A stretch of 64,000 nucleotides of DNA from 2-12-FULL-35-23 sp965196985 (lineage in GTDB: Bacteria > Pseudomonadota > Gammaproteobacteria > UBA12402), in NCBI GenBank assembly GCA_965196985.1, contig CBDALO010000214.1, forward strand, positions 62,001-126,000, read 5' to 3'. Shown here piece after piece: positions 39,914 through 48,657 of the stretch. Every line of letters begins with the position of its first letter. The first letter of the stretch is position 1. The position numbers and the translations under genes were made by a program. A model generated the notes under the pieces. It had not been told where the DNA came from. It was given only the letters and a program-made list of their open reading frames with translations, and did not search any database.

Positions 39914-41240
39914 CCTCCTCAGTGATATCCAAATCCTCTTTAACTTGGTTATAAACAATCTCAACTAGCGAGGTTTTTCTTGCTGGTTGTTCCGGCATCT
40001 GAGGTCTAGCTCGGGTTCTAGAAAGGTTGTTATGTTTGTCCAGCTCTCCCACTGCACCAAGGTATTGATATTCCAATGATTCGACGTGACGGGCGGAGTC
40101 ACTATGCGGATCAACCACTAAATAAACCTCTTGTTGAGCCAGTTCAAATGGAACTTCAAAGAGTCGATTATTCCAGCTTACCGTGCCATCCTTCCTGACT
40201 CGGCGCTTAATGCGATGCAGGAAGTAATCATCTAGCTTATCGGCCAAACAACCTAACGGCTGAATTTTAGTGAGGTCTTGCTGATAGCGTTGTAACGGGG
40301 TCATCTTGTCAGGCAGGGCGCTTTGCGAGGCTTGATGATAAACACGCTCAACCCAAGCCCAAAATCGATCATTCAGCGCATTGAAACTATGAATGGAATC
40401 CAGGTTGCATTCAGCTAGGAATTGCTCGCGTACTGTTCTATGCCAACGCTCTAGTTTGCCTTTGCTTTGCGGTTCATAGGGCCTGCCGTAAATCAATTGA
40501 ATTTTCAAACGAGCACAAATGGTTTGCAACGTTTTAGCACGGTAGGCAGGGCCGTTGTCAATGATGAGCTTAACAGGAAGCCCACGTTTGAGTAATGCCT
40601 CTTTCAACACATGCTCAATAGTAATGGCACTCTCATCAGTACAAAATTTACTGTGACAGACCAACCTTGAGGCATCATCAAAAATACTCACCAAATAGCT
40701 TTTAACTCTTCTTTGGCCATCGTAAATCGTTGGACCATGCATGACATCGCCATACCAAATATCACAAGCTGTGAGCGCCTCAAATGAGCGGCGCTCAATT
40801 TGGTTAGAAGGTGTGACTGTTCTTTTAGACAGGCCGTGTTTTACTAATAAGCGGTGAACTGTTGCGTGAGATAATTCACCTCGTGCTACCTTCCCTTGAG
40901 TTTCTAAGAGTTTAATCACGGTCGGAATTGATCTTGAAGGGCTTTCCTGTTTAGTGGAAATAATTAACTCTTGTAGCTCTGGATTGATGTGACACTGGCC
41001 TTTGTCTCGTCGAGTTTTAGGAACTAATCCATCAATACCCTGCTTTAACCAGGCGTAATACCAATTCTCAATTGTTTTAGCACTGAGGTGAACACGCTTA
41101 CTACCTGGAATGTTGTAGGTTTGCTGGGACAACCTTTTAATAATGCTCTTGAGCTCACCATGCTCAAAACTATTTCGGCTACATAGCTCACCTAAAACAC
41201 TTAGGCGAAACAGTGCTGTTGGGTGAATGGGCTTGGTCAT
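39906..41240 (-). CDS. TniA-like DDE transposase, intact copy
   Basis: 444 residues from MTKPIHPTALFRL; the longer start at 41354 lies in non-coding sequence. An HTH region (AKTIENWYYAWLKQGIDGL) is followed by the rve core with Asp in CDIWYGDVMHG, Asp in LIIDNGPAYRA and Glu in SKGKLERWHRTVREQF, then a C-terminal beta-barrel (KDGTVSWNNRLFEVP). It cuts and joins transposon ends together with the ATPase. Confidence 0.92.
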   Translation of the reverse strand: MTKPIHPTALFRLSVLGELCSRNSFEHGELKSIIKRLSQQTYNIPGSKRVHLSAKTIENWYYAWLKQGIDGLVPKTRRDKGQCHINPELQELIISTKQESPSRSIPTVIKLLETQGKVARGELSHATVHRLLVKHGLSKRTVTPSNQIERRSFEALTACDIWYGDVMHGPTIYDGQRRVKSYLVSIFDDASRLVCHSKFCTDESAITIEHVLKEALLKRGLPVKLIIDNGPAYRAKTLQTICARLKIQLIYGRPYEPQSKGKLERWHRTVREQFLAECNLDSIHSFNALNDRFWAWVERVYHQASQSALPDKMTPLQRYQQDLTKIQPLGCLADKLDDYFLHRIKRRVRKDGTVSWNNRLFEVPFELAQQEVYLVVDPHSDSARHVESLEYQYLGAVGELDKHNNLSRTRARPQMPEQPARKTSLVEIVYNQVKEDLDITEEDE

Positions 41241-41403
41241 TTTGCAATTCCTGTGTGATTTAACTACTTGCAATGAGTTAATCACAACTTGAGTTGAGAA
41301 TGCTACGCTCAAACTGTGTGGGGTCGTGAGGTTTACAGAAAATATCCATCTCAACTTTTTTTCACGTTAATTAATTATGGGATGCTCACTCCTGTGTTGT
41401 TAA

Positions 41404-43456
41404 CCCAACTTTGTCCTTTCTAAAATTAAACCTATCCAAATCAATGACTTACATTTTAAAAAAACGTTTAGGGTCACTACAACTTAACAAATTGTTTTTT
41501 CAGTGTGCCCAGGTTGTGAATTCATGCCTAACGATTTATAGATCACAACTTGCTCTGGAGTTGCCTTTGAGGTTCTTCTAACAGAAAGTAGTTTATTATT
41601 TTCAAGCCGCATCGTAGTCGTGATACGAACCTGAGTGCTAAAAATCTGCCGTATAGTTTGCCAGCTACTCTCAATGTTCTGCAATTTAAGTTGATGGCGA
41701 ATAGTGTGTAGTAAGTGATAAGCAAGAATACTAATAAACAGATGGGCATCAACTCGGTCTTGCTTTTGATGGTAGATAGGACGCAGGCCTAACTCTGATT
41801 TTAATGATCTGAATGCCGATTCAACATCAGTTAGAGTTGTATAAATTCTCCAAATTGTTTTTTCATCTAAATCCATTCTGTTACTACGCAAACAATATGC
41901 GCCCAGATTCTCAGAGTTAACTTTACTCCAACTGATTTTCGTAACCTTATCACCCTCCGAATCAAGCGTGATAGTGTATCGACCTGAAACACGTTTATGG
42001 CGCTCTTTTATTCGACCTAAACGCAAGGTTACTTTCTCAATTGCTTTCATTCCGGTTTTTTTAGTGAGCCCATTGGCTAACTTAATTAATTCCTCTTCGA
42101 AACGAGCCTCAGCCTTACTAATCATATTTAAGCTTTTTTCTTCCTTAGCCTGAGAATGGCAGTACAGTAAGACTTCATTTGCTTCAGTATCTTTAACTAA
42201 TTGCGCTGTAACCGTATTATTTACTGATTCTTTTACTAGCACTTTATCAATGTTTTCATCGACAACAGGCAATGCTCTACGGCTCACTACAATATAATGG
42301 AAACCTTTTTCAGTAAGCCATGAAATATTTTCTTCAGTTGCAAAACCAGCATCTAAGACAATTGTTGCCTCTGGCTGTGCATGAAGCTCAGTTAGCATTT
42401 CGGATAATGTTTTAGGCTCGCTAACATTCCCTTTGAAAAATTCACTGCGTTGCGGGAACCCTGAGCCATCCAGCACGAGCCCTAGAGAAACAAGCGGACA
42501 ATCAGACCGCTTCTCCTTTGATCGACCATGCTGTGCGTGATCATTCTGTAATGCTCTACCCTCAAAGTAGGTATTGGTTATATCGTAGAGAGTGATCACC
42601 TGATTTAAACTAAAGAGATTTTTCTCACGTTCGAATAATTGATCTTCAATCATTTGCTTATGTTTGAGTAACTCATCAGCAGTCTTATAGAATTTCTTGA
42701 GTGATAGTTCTGAGAAATCAGTACCCAGTAATTCATCTAACGCACTTTGATTGCTTAAATAATAGTGCGTACTTAAATCACTTCCTGGGGCAACCAAACG
42801 CCCAATGATGGTAGCAAGCATCAGATGACATTGTTTTTGATTAAAACCCAAAGTCCTAAACAATTCTTCAAGTTGTAATTGGCTAGCAGCATGTAAGCCC
42901 AACGCCTCAGCTCCAACGTGTCGTATGTCCTCACTCTCAATGGAGTTAACATCCACTGCTTGAAAGTCAGGTTCAACCGCGCTTACTGAATTAACAGCAA
43001 TGCTTGTCTCATTGTCATCTGCAAGCCTAGAGCGAATGCGTTTTACATACATTTGCGCCTGTTTTTCCAGATGTGCAGGTATTGAAATTAACGTGCCTTG
43101 ACCCGTTAAAATTTCCTCAATACGGTCAGCAAGCAATTTCCAACTGTCCTTCTTTACTGAAAAATTTGCACCAAGGTTTAAAATCAGTCTTTGACGTACT
43201 TTGCCGTCAGCAGTGCGATGAGTATCAACAAGTCGGTAGGTTGCGTAAGACTTACCTGTCCGAGGACTCTTTTGTGTAGAGGTTCGAATATACATAACTC
43301 AATACTCTCATCACTTCACCAGCCCATGCAACCCCTTATTGCTATTATGTGTCACTACATTCCAGGATTCACGTTTCTAGGCAAGTAAAATCAATGGGTT
43401 GAGTTAAAAATAGTGATGAAATTTTTGATTTTCAGGGTGAAATGGCCAAACTTGGG
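41404..43456 (-). mobile_element. IS1634-family element, copy B (2053 bp)
   Basis: Flanked by TTAA at 41400-41403 and 43457-43460. The empty site (ctttttcttaacaacacagg) is visible in transposon copy 1 near 28460. Confidence 0.95.
41484..43295 (-). CDS. IS1634-family transposase (copy B)
   Basis: 603 residues, full length with the same DDE-type motifs as copy A (LYDITNTYFEG, TIVLDAGFATEE, FRSLKSELGLRP). Differences such as A/E, T/A and K/Q changes are scattered. Both copies appear functional. Confidence 0.9.
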   Translation of the reverse strand: MYIRTSTQKSPRTGKSYATYRLVDTHRTADGKVRQRLILNLGANFSVKKDSWKLLADRIEEILTGQGTLISIPAHLEKQAQMYVKRIRSRLADDNETSIAVNSVSAVEPDFQAVDVNSIESEDIRHVGAEALGLHAASQLQLEELFRTLGFNQKQCHLMLATIIGRLVAPGSDLSTHYYLSNQSALDELLGTDFSELSLKKFYKTADELLKHKQMIEDQLFEREKNLFSLNQVITLYDITNTYFEGRALQNDHAQHGRSKEKRSDCPLVSLGLVLDGSGFPQRSEFFKGNVSEPKTLSEMLTELHAQPEATIVLDAGFATEENISWLTEKGFHYIVVSRRALPVVDENIDKVLVKESVNNTVTAQLVKDTEANEVLLYCHSQAKEEKSLNMISKAEARFEEELIKLANGLTKKTGMKAIEKVTLRLGRIKERHKRVSGRYTITLDSEGDKVTKISWSKVNSENLGAYCLRSNRMDLDEKTIWRIYTTLTDVESAFRSLKSELGLRPIYHQKQDRVDAHLFISILAYHLLHTIRHQLKLQNIESSWQTIRQIFSTQVRITTTMRLENNKLLSVRRTSKATPEQVVIYKSLGMNSQPGHTEKTIC

Positions 43457-43988
43457 TTAAGAAAAAGCATGATGCTCGATAAATCATGCTCACCAAGGCA
43501 GGCCAACCAAAACGCTTGTGGATCACTATGTCGCCCAAGCTGTAACCACAACGGATGTGCTTTGATATGGAAGGAGTAATCAACGAAGTGGTCAACCAAC
43601 CAGTGAAACCACCTAGCAACGGTGTGTCGACTAACACCTTGCTCCTGACCTGATGAGCTAATACTTTTCCCAGGAGCACGCTCATTAACACTGCCTGCTG
43701 AACTGACCAGCAATACCAACGCTTTGGAGAAAGTATCTCAGGTAGGGTTGAACAAGTACGTTTACATTGATGACAATAAAATCTCAAAACAGGGGTGGGA
43801 TTTAAAGAGCGTCCTTTACCTGGGTTCCTATCTGGTTTTCGATCATATGATCCATGTGACCATAGTCCACCTGCACCGCAATGGCTGCACTGCTCTGGCC
43901 TTAGTAGCTCTGGATTTTTTTTCAGCAGGATCAGGTAATCACTCAGGCTTTTAATCGCTTTTATGATTCTGCGCATGACTAATTTCAC
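43432..43988 (-). CDS. Zinc-finger/HTH transposon protein, copy 2 (frameshifted)
   Basis: Same two-frame arrangement and GGGAAAA slippery site as at 27933-28489. The IS1634 insertion changes only the last few residues (ends FLNPSLAISP instead of FLNNTGVSIP), so function may survive. Confidence 0.65.
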
Positions 43989-44246
43989 TATAGTTTTTAT
44001 ATCAAGTTATTTTACCTTGATAGGTTACTAAAAACCTTGTTTATTATGAGATAAAACTAGCTCAATTCCCCTAAATAAAGATAGACGTAACAAGGATGAG
44101 CTTATCCGCTTGCTTCTCAGTAAACCCTAACGTAGTTAATTGACGACACTCGTCCTGGTAGCGAGTGAGCGCAATGTTGTATTGGGTTAATTTAGCAGAT
44201 AACTCATCCATGCTAATGACTCATATCATCATCAAGTCAGCGTGAG

Positions 44247-44780
44247 TTACGCATCTGGCTCAGCAGGCGTAGCCTCAGCTTTGGCTTTAGAGGCAGTCGT
44301 TTTGCTTTTTTTAGCAGGTTTCTTTTTGGCTCGCGCTTTTTGCTTGCTTTGCTTCGCCCATTCTTTTTCAAACTTTGCTAAGGCTTTGGCGCGGTTAATG
44401 ACAAAGCTGTACTCTTGCGTGATCTCGGCTTGCTGGACTTTTAATGCGTCCATCTCTGTTTTAACACCCTCAATCAGTGCTTCAATGGCCTCAATAGTCT
44501 CTTTTGCTTTAGCAACCCGTTTTTCGGTTTGTTTGCCTGGCTTCGCTTTATGTTGTGCTTTGGCTTCTTTTAAGGCTGCTTTTTGAGTAGTGAGTTTCTC
44601 TTTCGCGCCCAATAGTTTTTCTTTCATCTTCGCCACTGATTGGGTGCAATCATACACGGCTTTCTCACACACGCCTTCGAGTTTTGATTCAGTGGCCGCG
44701 AGCGTTTGCTTAAACTCGGTGATTTGTTGTAAAGGGGTTGCAGCGTGTTTGGCTTGAACGGGTTTTTTCTTGGCAGGCAT
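44247..44780 (-). CDS. Lys/Ala-rich coiled-coil protein
   Basis: 177 residues from ATG 44780 (MPAKKKPVQ), with AGAAGGA 8 bp upstream; the longer frame to 44858 has no RBS. Residues about 20-140 are continuous heptad-like helix. The C-terminus is a histone-H1-like basic tail (KKPAKKSKTTASKAKAE). Probably a nucleoid- or DNA-bridging protein. It is directly upstream of the TALE-like gene (35-bp gap) and likely co-transcribed with it. Confidence 0.75.
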   Translation of the reverse strand: MPAKKKPVQAKHAATPLQQITEFKQTLAATESKLEGVCEKAVYDCTQSVAKMKEKLLGAKEKLTTQKAALKEAKAQHKAKPGKQTEKRVAKAKETIEAIEALIEGVKTEMDALKVQQAEITQEYSFVINRAKALAKFEKEWAKQSKQKARAKKKPAKKSKTTASKAKAEATPAEPDA

Positions 44781-44875
44781 AAAAGTGTCCTTCTGATTAA
44801 TAAAGAGCGCGGATTGTACACGAAAAAAAAGCGAGATGCCTTGATTATTACTAATCAACGCTCCCGCTTCTTTTC

Positions 44876-45958
44876 TTAAACTTTCGTCTTACTAGCAAAA
44901 CGCTGGTTTAACTCTGCTTGCAGAGCTTGCAACCAACGCTCATTAGCGACTAATGTTTCACAACGAGCCTGTAGGCATTGCAGTTCTAACTGCAATTGCA
45001 AACACCTGCGTGACATCGCTAAGGATTGACCCAAATCGCCTGTCGATTTACAGGTCAATTCATTTCTGCCATAGACTTCAAAAAATTCGAGTCGCCCTAA
45101 AATATGACTGGGGTACGTAAAAAAATACTCATTCAAATAAGCACTTTTTCCGTCACGGCTAAATCGCCTGGCTTCTCGCCAAGGCAGTGTGCCGGTGGTC
45201 TTTTGTAAAAAGACAATATCCACAGTCACTTTAGCGTCACTAAACAAATTATCCGGCAACCGAAACGCCGCCACCAAGGTTCCCCCTTCCTCTGCAATGA
45301 TGTGTCTCACCTGCTTGCAGGAGGCATCTAAAAAGTAGCGCGGTAACACCATGGCCAGTAGCCCATTGGGTTTTAATAACCGCATGGCTTTGGCCACAAA
45401 GTAATGGTGAATGCTGTAGCGGGTTAAATCCTGATGAACGGGATCGTCCACTTGGATTTGACCAAACGGCGGATTGCCCAGTATCAAGGTAAACTGTTCG
45501 TCCGACTGAAAACGTTCAAAGCCGGTGTGATGCACCTCAACATCGGGGTAAATCACGTTTAACAGTTCACAACTGACCTGATCAATCTCCACAGCCACCA
45601 CACGCGAGGGTTGAGACTCAGGGCGATTTAAGTGTTTAAGCCCGTTAAGAAAATTCCCTACACCTGCACTCGGTTCAAGTACTGCCTCTAAGGACAAGCT
45701 CGGTATACTGGCTAAACATTGCATCATAAACCGAACCAGCCAAGCCGGTGTGTAATAAGCGGACTTTAACGTCTGTTTTAAACTTGCAATCGCTTGCTCG
45801 CCGATCAAGCCTTTTAACTCCTTAAAAATAGCAGGGGTGTAAATGGCCTCTCTCAGGCCACCCCATCCGGTATACGCCATTAAGTCGTCAGCGGTTTGAC
45901 CGTTTCGCAAGGCTCGCAACGCCTTCAAATTGTTATGAACACGATTTTCTGTTGTCAT
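44876..45958 (-). CDS. Plasmid-type N6-adenine DNA methyltransferase
   Basis: 360 residues. The N-terminal segment (NLKALRALRNGQTADDLMAYTGWGGLREAIY) is typical of large mobile-element methylases. AdoMet motif EPSAGVGNFL and catalytic LGNPPFGQI are seen, with the C-terminal third helical. Could protect the element from restriction or mark its DNA. The RBS GAAGGAGCG is paired in a leader hairpin. Confidence 0.85.
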   Translation of the reverse strand: MTTENRVHNNLKALRALRNGQTADDLMAYTGWGGLREAIYTPAIFKELKGLIGEQAIASLKQTLKSAYYTPAWLVRFMMQCLASIPSLSLEAVLEPSAGVGNFLNGLKHLNRPESQPSRVVAVEIDQVSCELLNVIYPDVEVHHTGFERFQSDEQFTLILGNPPFGQIQVDDPVHQDLTRYSIHHYFVAKAMRLLKPNGLLAMVLPRYFLDASCKQVRHIIAEEGGTLVAAFRLPDNLFSDAKVTVDIVFLQKTTGTLPWREARRFSRDGKSAYLNEYFFTYPSHILGRLEFFEVYGRNELTCKSTGDLGQSLAMSRRCLQLQLELQCLQARCETLVANERWLQALQAELNQRFASKTKV

Positions 45959-45961
45959 AGC

Positions 45962-46026
45962 AACGCTCCTTCAAAAAAACCGAAGGAGCAACCCCGCAAC
46001 GAGGGATGACTCCCTCGGTTGGGGTT
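45962..46026 (-). promoter_or_regulatory. Leader with SD-sequestering hairpin before the methylase
   Basis: On the minus strand AACCCC/GGGGTT encloses CGAGGGA/TCCCTCG. Then GCTCCTTC (45982-45989) pairs perfectly with GAAGGAGC (45965-45972), which is the methylase Shine-Dalgarno; the loop ends in T7. This can act as terminator or translational block. Confidence 0.65.
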
Positions 46027-46056
46027 AAAAAAAGAATGACGGTTGCCCGTCATTCT
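46027..46056 (-). terminator. Terminator after ssb
   Basis: Stem AAGAATGACG/CGTCATTCTT with a 6-base loop followed by T7 on the minus strand, 30 bp past the ssb stop. Confidence 0.85.
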
Positions 46057-46085
46057 TACTGATTGTTTAAGCGCAGCAACACCCC

Positions 46086-46529
46086 TTAATACGGGATGTC
46101 ATCCGAACTGGGCAAGTCATCAGGATAAGCCGGTGGCTTAGGTGAGGCTTGCACAGGGGGGGACACCTGATTAAGTGTGTCGAGTTTTTCTTGTAGTTTC
46201 CGATCAATCAATCGATGCAGGTGATTGGCATGCACCACCATGCTCGTTCGCTTCTCACCGGACTCGGTTAGCCAGTCATTGGTTTCCAAGGAACCGGAAA
46301 CCGAGACATAGCTGCCCGTCACGACTTTGCCTTTGATAAACTCAGCGCGTTTACCAAAGCAATAGATCGTGTGCCAAGTGGTTTTCTCCACCTCTTCGTT
46401 TGCTTTATTTTTATAATGACGACTGGTGGCTAAACTAAAGCGAGCAAACGGGGTTTTCCCTGCTTCCTCGTAATGATTGATTTGTCCAACATAACCAACA
46501 AGCTGAACTTCATTGCGACAATAAGACAT
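46086..46529 (-). CDS. ssb: Single-stranded DNA-binding protein
   Basis: 147 residues from ATG 46529, chosen because AAAAGGAGAAAG precedes it; the frame opens 18 bp earlier at a weaker site. SSB features: NEVQLVGYVGQ, FSLATSRHYK, TTWHTIYCFGKRAEFI and GSYVSVSGSLETNDW. The acidic tail ends DDLPSSDDIPY, close to the DDDIPF tip that recruits partners. Binds ssDNA during plasmid replication or transfer. Confidence 0.95.
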   Translation of the reverse strand: MSYCRNEVQLVGYVGQINHYEEAGKTPFARFSLATSRHYKNKANEEVEKTTWHTIYCFGKRAEFIKGKVVTGSYVSVSGSLETNDWLTESGEKRTSMVVHANHLHRLIDRKLQEKLDTLNQVSPPVQASPKPPAYPDDLPSSDDIPY

Positions 46530-46547
46530 AGTCTTTCTCCTTTTCAT

Positions 46548-46597
46548 TTAAAAAAAAGGATGAGCGACCCGTTCGGGCCTTTCATCCCTACTGGGGT
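46548..46597 (-). promoter_or_regulatory. Attenuator-like leader before ssb
   Basis: GGATGA/TCATCC with inner CCCG/CGGG is followed by T8 and then the ssb SD. It is a strong terminator shape inside the 5' leader. ACCCCAGTAGGG upstream could pair alternatively. Confidence 0.65.
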
Positions 46598-46612
46598 ACT
46601 GCTAACAACAGG

Positions 46613-46918
46613 TTAAGCGGTTGTGTGAGTTTTTATACGAGATTGCGAGCCGAAGGTTTGATAAATCTTTTCCATCGGCCATGCTTTCTCACCTTTACTG
46701 TTAAAGGGTAACGACTTCGGATGGTAATACCACCGCGCCTTACTCTTTGACCAGCAAAAACCCGCTTCTTGCAAAGCAGGGGCATCGGCCTTTTCTGCGC
46801 CTGTCACCCACAACCAATTGCCGATGACTTCAATCGGCAATCCAAGGGGTGCAAGACGCTCAATGGCTTGCTCCAGCTCTGCTTCAATCGCTTTCCAATC
46901 AATGTTTTCTTTGCTCAT
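46613..46918 (-). CDS. Small conserved plasmid protein
   Basis: 101 residues from ATG 46918 with AAAGGAGAAA; the frame opens upstream at 46975 through the leader. Core pattern is GNWLWVTGAEKADAPALQEAGFCWSKSKARWYYHP. This resembles a small domain seen in phage and plasmid proteins, of unknown function. An acidic helix (AIEAELEQAIERLAPLGLP) precedes it. Confidence 0.7.
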   Translation of the reverse strand: MSKENIDWKAIEAELEQAIERLAPLGLPIEVIGNWLWVTGAEKADAPALQEAGFCWSKSKARWYYHPKSLPFNSKGEKAWPMEKIYQTFGSQSRIKTHTTA

Positions 46919-46928
46919 CACTTTCTCC

Positions 46929-46988
46929 TTTAATAAAAAAAGAGAATGCATCACGCCCCGCAGGGAATGACACATTCCCCGTGGGGTT
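46929..46988 (-). promoter_or_regulatory. Attenuator-like leader
   Basis: CCCC/GGGG around GGGAATG/CATTCCC (46963-46979), with a downstream CATTCTC and T7 before the SD. The two CATTC segments can compete for GAATG. Confidence 0.6.
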
Positions 46989-47001
46989 ATTGCACAACAA
47001 G

Positions 47002-48579
47002 TCAGGCCGGCTTCGCCGGCAACTTTCTAAGCCTCTAAGAGTTTAGTCTTTACAAAGCCACGAGTATTATTAAGTCTCAAACTAGTCAAACCTGCCCATG
47101 GAATAATAACGAATAAAAATAACACACCTGCTATAGAAATTGCTTCAGGTAGCTGAGCAATAACTCACCTACTATACGCGCTTCTCATTTTACTCTATGA
47201 ATAATGAAACGCTTTAGTATCAAACAAATCTTGGTAACCAATCAGAACTGGTGGAACTTTCACACCAAGTACAAAGATAAAATCAGAGAAGCTATTGTCA
47301 TTGGCATTGTTAAGCTGCTTAGCTGCAAACATCCTATGCGTGGCCATAAAGAGTATCATTGCAGTAATCCAAACTGTTCACACGTCAAATACATCCGCCA
47401 TACCTGCAAAGCTAAAAGCTGTTCATCGTGTGGTAAAAAAGCCACAGAAGTATGGATACAACAACAGATGGCAATCTTACCCAACACTACATGGCAACAC
47501 ATCACATTCACCATGCCCTCTACTCTTTGGGACTGCTTTTGGACAAACAGAGAGCTTCTTAATTTACTCCCACCATTAGCAGCAAAGGTGTTACTCAAGC
47601 TTGCTAAAAACAAGAGGGTTAAACCCGGTGTATTTATCGCGCTTCACACCTTTGGCAGAGATCTAAAGCGCAATGTGCATCTTCATGCGTCAATCACTCT
47701 GGGTGGTATCAACAAAGAGTTAACACAATGGAAAAGCCTCTACTTCCATCAACCTACACTAATGTCCATGTGGCGTTATGAGGTCATTAACCTTTTTAGA
47801 AACCACCACCAGGACAAAGGGCTTATTCTGCCAAATCAGTTAGCCTCTACACTGAACCACACTTTCAACTTTAATCAACTGCTTGATCAGCTTTACCAAA
47901 AACGATGGGTAGTACATTGCGCAAAGCCCTCAAAGAATCACAAACAAAACGTTAAATACTTAGGTCGATACACCAAACGTCCTCCTATTGCTGAGTCAAA
48001 AATTAAAAACTTTGATGGGAGCAGCCTCAGTTTTAATTATCTTGATCACGTCTCTAAAACCTACAAGCAATTTAAATTAACCGCGGAAGAGTTTATTGCT
48101 CGATTTATTCAACACATTCCTGATGTTGGCTTTCGTATGGTGCGTTATTATGGGTTTCTTGCTAACCGGGTGCGAGGTGAGATGCTACCCAAAGTCAGAC
48201 TCCTATTAGGTGAAACTGATCCAAACACACCCCAGGTCAATTACCGCACCTTAATGCAAAATAATTTTAACATTGACCCCTATGAATGTGTTCTATGCGG
48301 TAGCCAAATGTTTTTAGCTAACTGCTGGTATAGACAACCTAACCGTTACAAATTGCTATCAAAGCATCGTGAACTCGCCTTACTGAAAAAAATCTAATAA
48401 CTTCCTAGGGGGGTAGTCCGTCCAAAACAACAAATAACAGCTAGTTTTGGCTATTGTTTGTCATAACTAACCCTGCCCCACCACTAAATCGATTTTATAA
48501 AAAATACCTGTGCTAAAATTACTCATTTTAATTGGTGGTATTTTTACCAATTGACACATTGAAATTCCTTAATATCAAG
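47002..48579 (+). mobile_element. IS91-family element, copy 1 (1578 bp)
   Basis: The left end is TCAGGCCGGCTTCGCCGGC (hairpin) and the right end ...AATATCAAG; it is preceded by CAAG, the type of tetranucleotide IS91 elements target. Identical length to the copy at 55531. It separates the leader at 46929-46988 from sequence upstream. Confidence 0.9.
47204..48397 (+). CDS. IS91-family rolling-circle transposase (copy 1)
   Basis: 397 residues. N-terminal zinc-binding Cys cluster (HCSNPNCSH, KSCSSCGKK), HUH motif VHLHASITLGG and catalytic tyrosine region KYLGRYTKRPP. It nicks one strand and moves by rolling-circle replication. Confidence 0.93.
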   Translation: MKRFSIKQILVTNQNWWNFHTKYKDKIREAIVIGIVKLLSCKHPMRGHKEYHCSNPNCSHVKYIRHTCKAKSCSSCGKKATEVWIQQQMAILPNTTWQHITFTMPSTLWDCFWTNRELLNLLPPLAAKVLLKLAKNKRVKPGVFIALHTFGRDLKRNVHLHASITLGGINKELTQWKSLYFHQPTLMSMWRYEVINLFRNHHQDKGLILPNQLASTLNHTFNFNQLLDQLYQKRWVVHCAKPSKNHKQNVKYLGRYTKRPPIAESKIKNFDGSSLSFNYLDHVSKTYKQFKLTAEEFIARFIQHIPDVGFRMVRYYGFLANRVRGEMLPKVRLLLGETDPNTPQVNYRTLMQNNFNIDPYECVLCGSQMFLANCWYRQPNRYKLLSKHRELALLKKI

Positions 48580-48657
48580 TTGATTCAACAAACGACACTC
48601 AAAAAGACAAGCTGTGTTGCGTTACCGCATTACAACTGACTCTCAAGTCTCACTGCC

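Larger units (their letters stand above)
39047..44092 (-). mobile_element. Three-gene TniA/TniB-type transposon, copy 2 (with IS1634 nested)
   Basis: Runs from TGTAACGTC to the complement of TGTTACGTC, flanked by AGGAT at 39042-39046 and 44093-44097. It interrupts the diverged TALE-like gene. All three genes are essentially intact; IS1634 inserted between the first and second. Confidence 0.95.
37412..44211 (-). pseudogene. Diverged TALE-like (BAT/MOrTL-type) protein split by transposon copy 2
   Basis: The 5' part (44211-44098, MDELSAKLTQYN...) and the main part (39041-37412) join in frame at KADKLI/LKKASRE-type sequence once the transposon and one AGGAT are removed. The TTG at 39061 is inside the transposon and is not the start. 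The product is about 584 residues: one or two cryptic repeats, then about 15 repeats of 33 residues (consensus FSxADLVKIxSxxGAxxALxALLxHxxxLLxLG). Residue pairs 12-13 read NT NM SM KT QN QD KD QR TE HS KR QD KS CR QP. Unlike Xanthomonas TALEs the backbone is also variable. It lies 35 bp after a coiled-coil gene in a plasmid-maintenance operon. Sequence-specific DNA binding is inferred. Confidence 0.85.

Noticed and set aside
27829..44092. Composite transposon formed by the two inverted three-gene copies around 33.5-39.0 kb
   Set aside because: Copy 2 has its own AGGAT duplication within the TALE-like gene and backbone genes continue beyond it, so the copies inserted independently.
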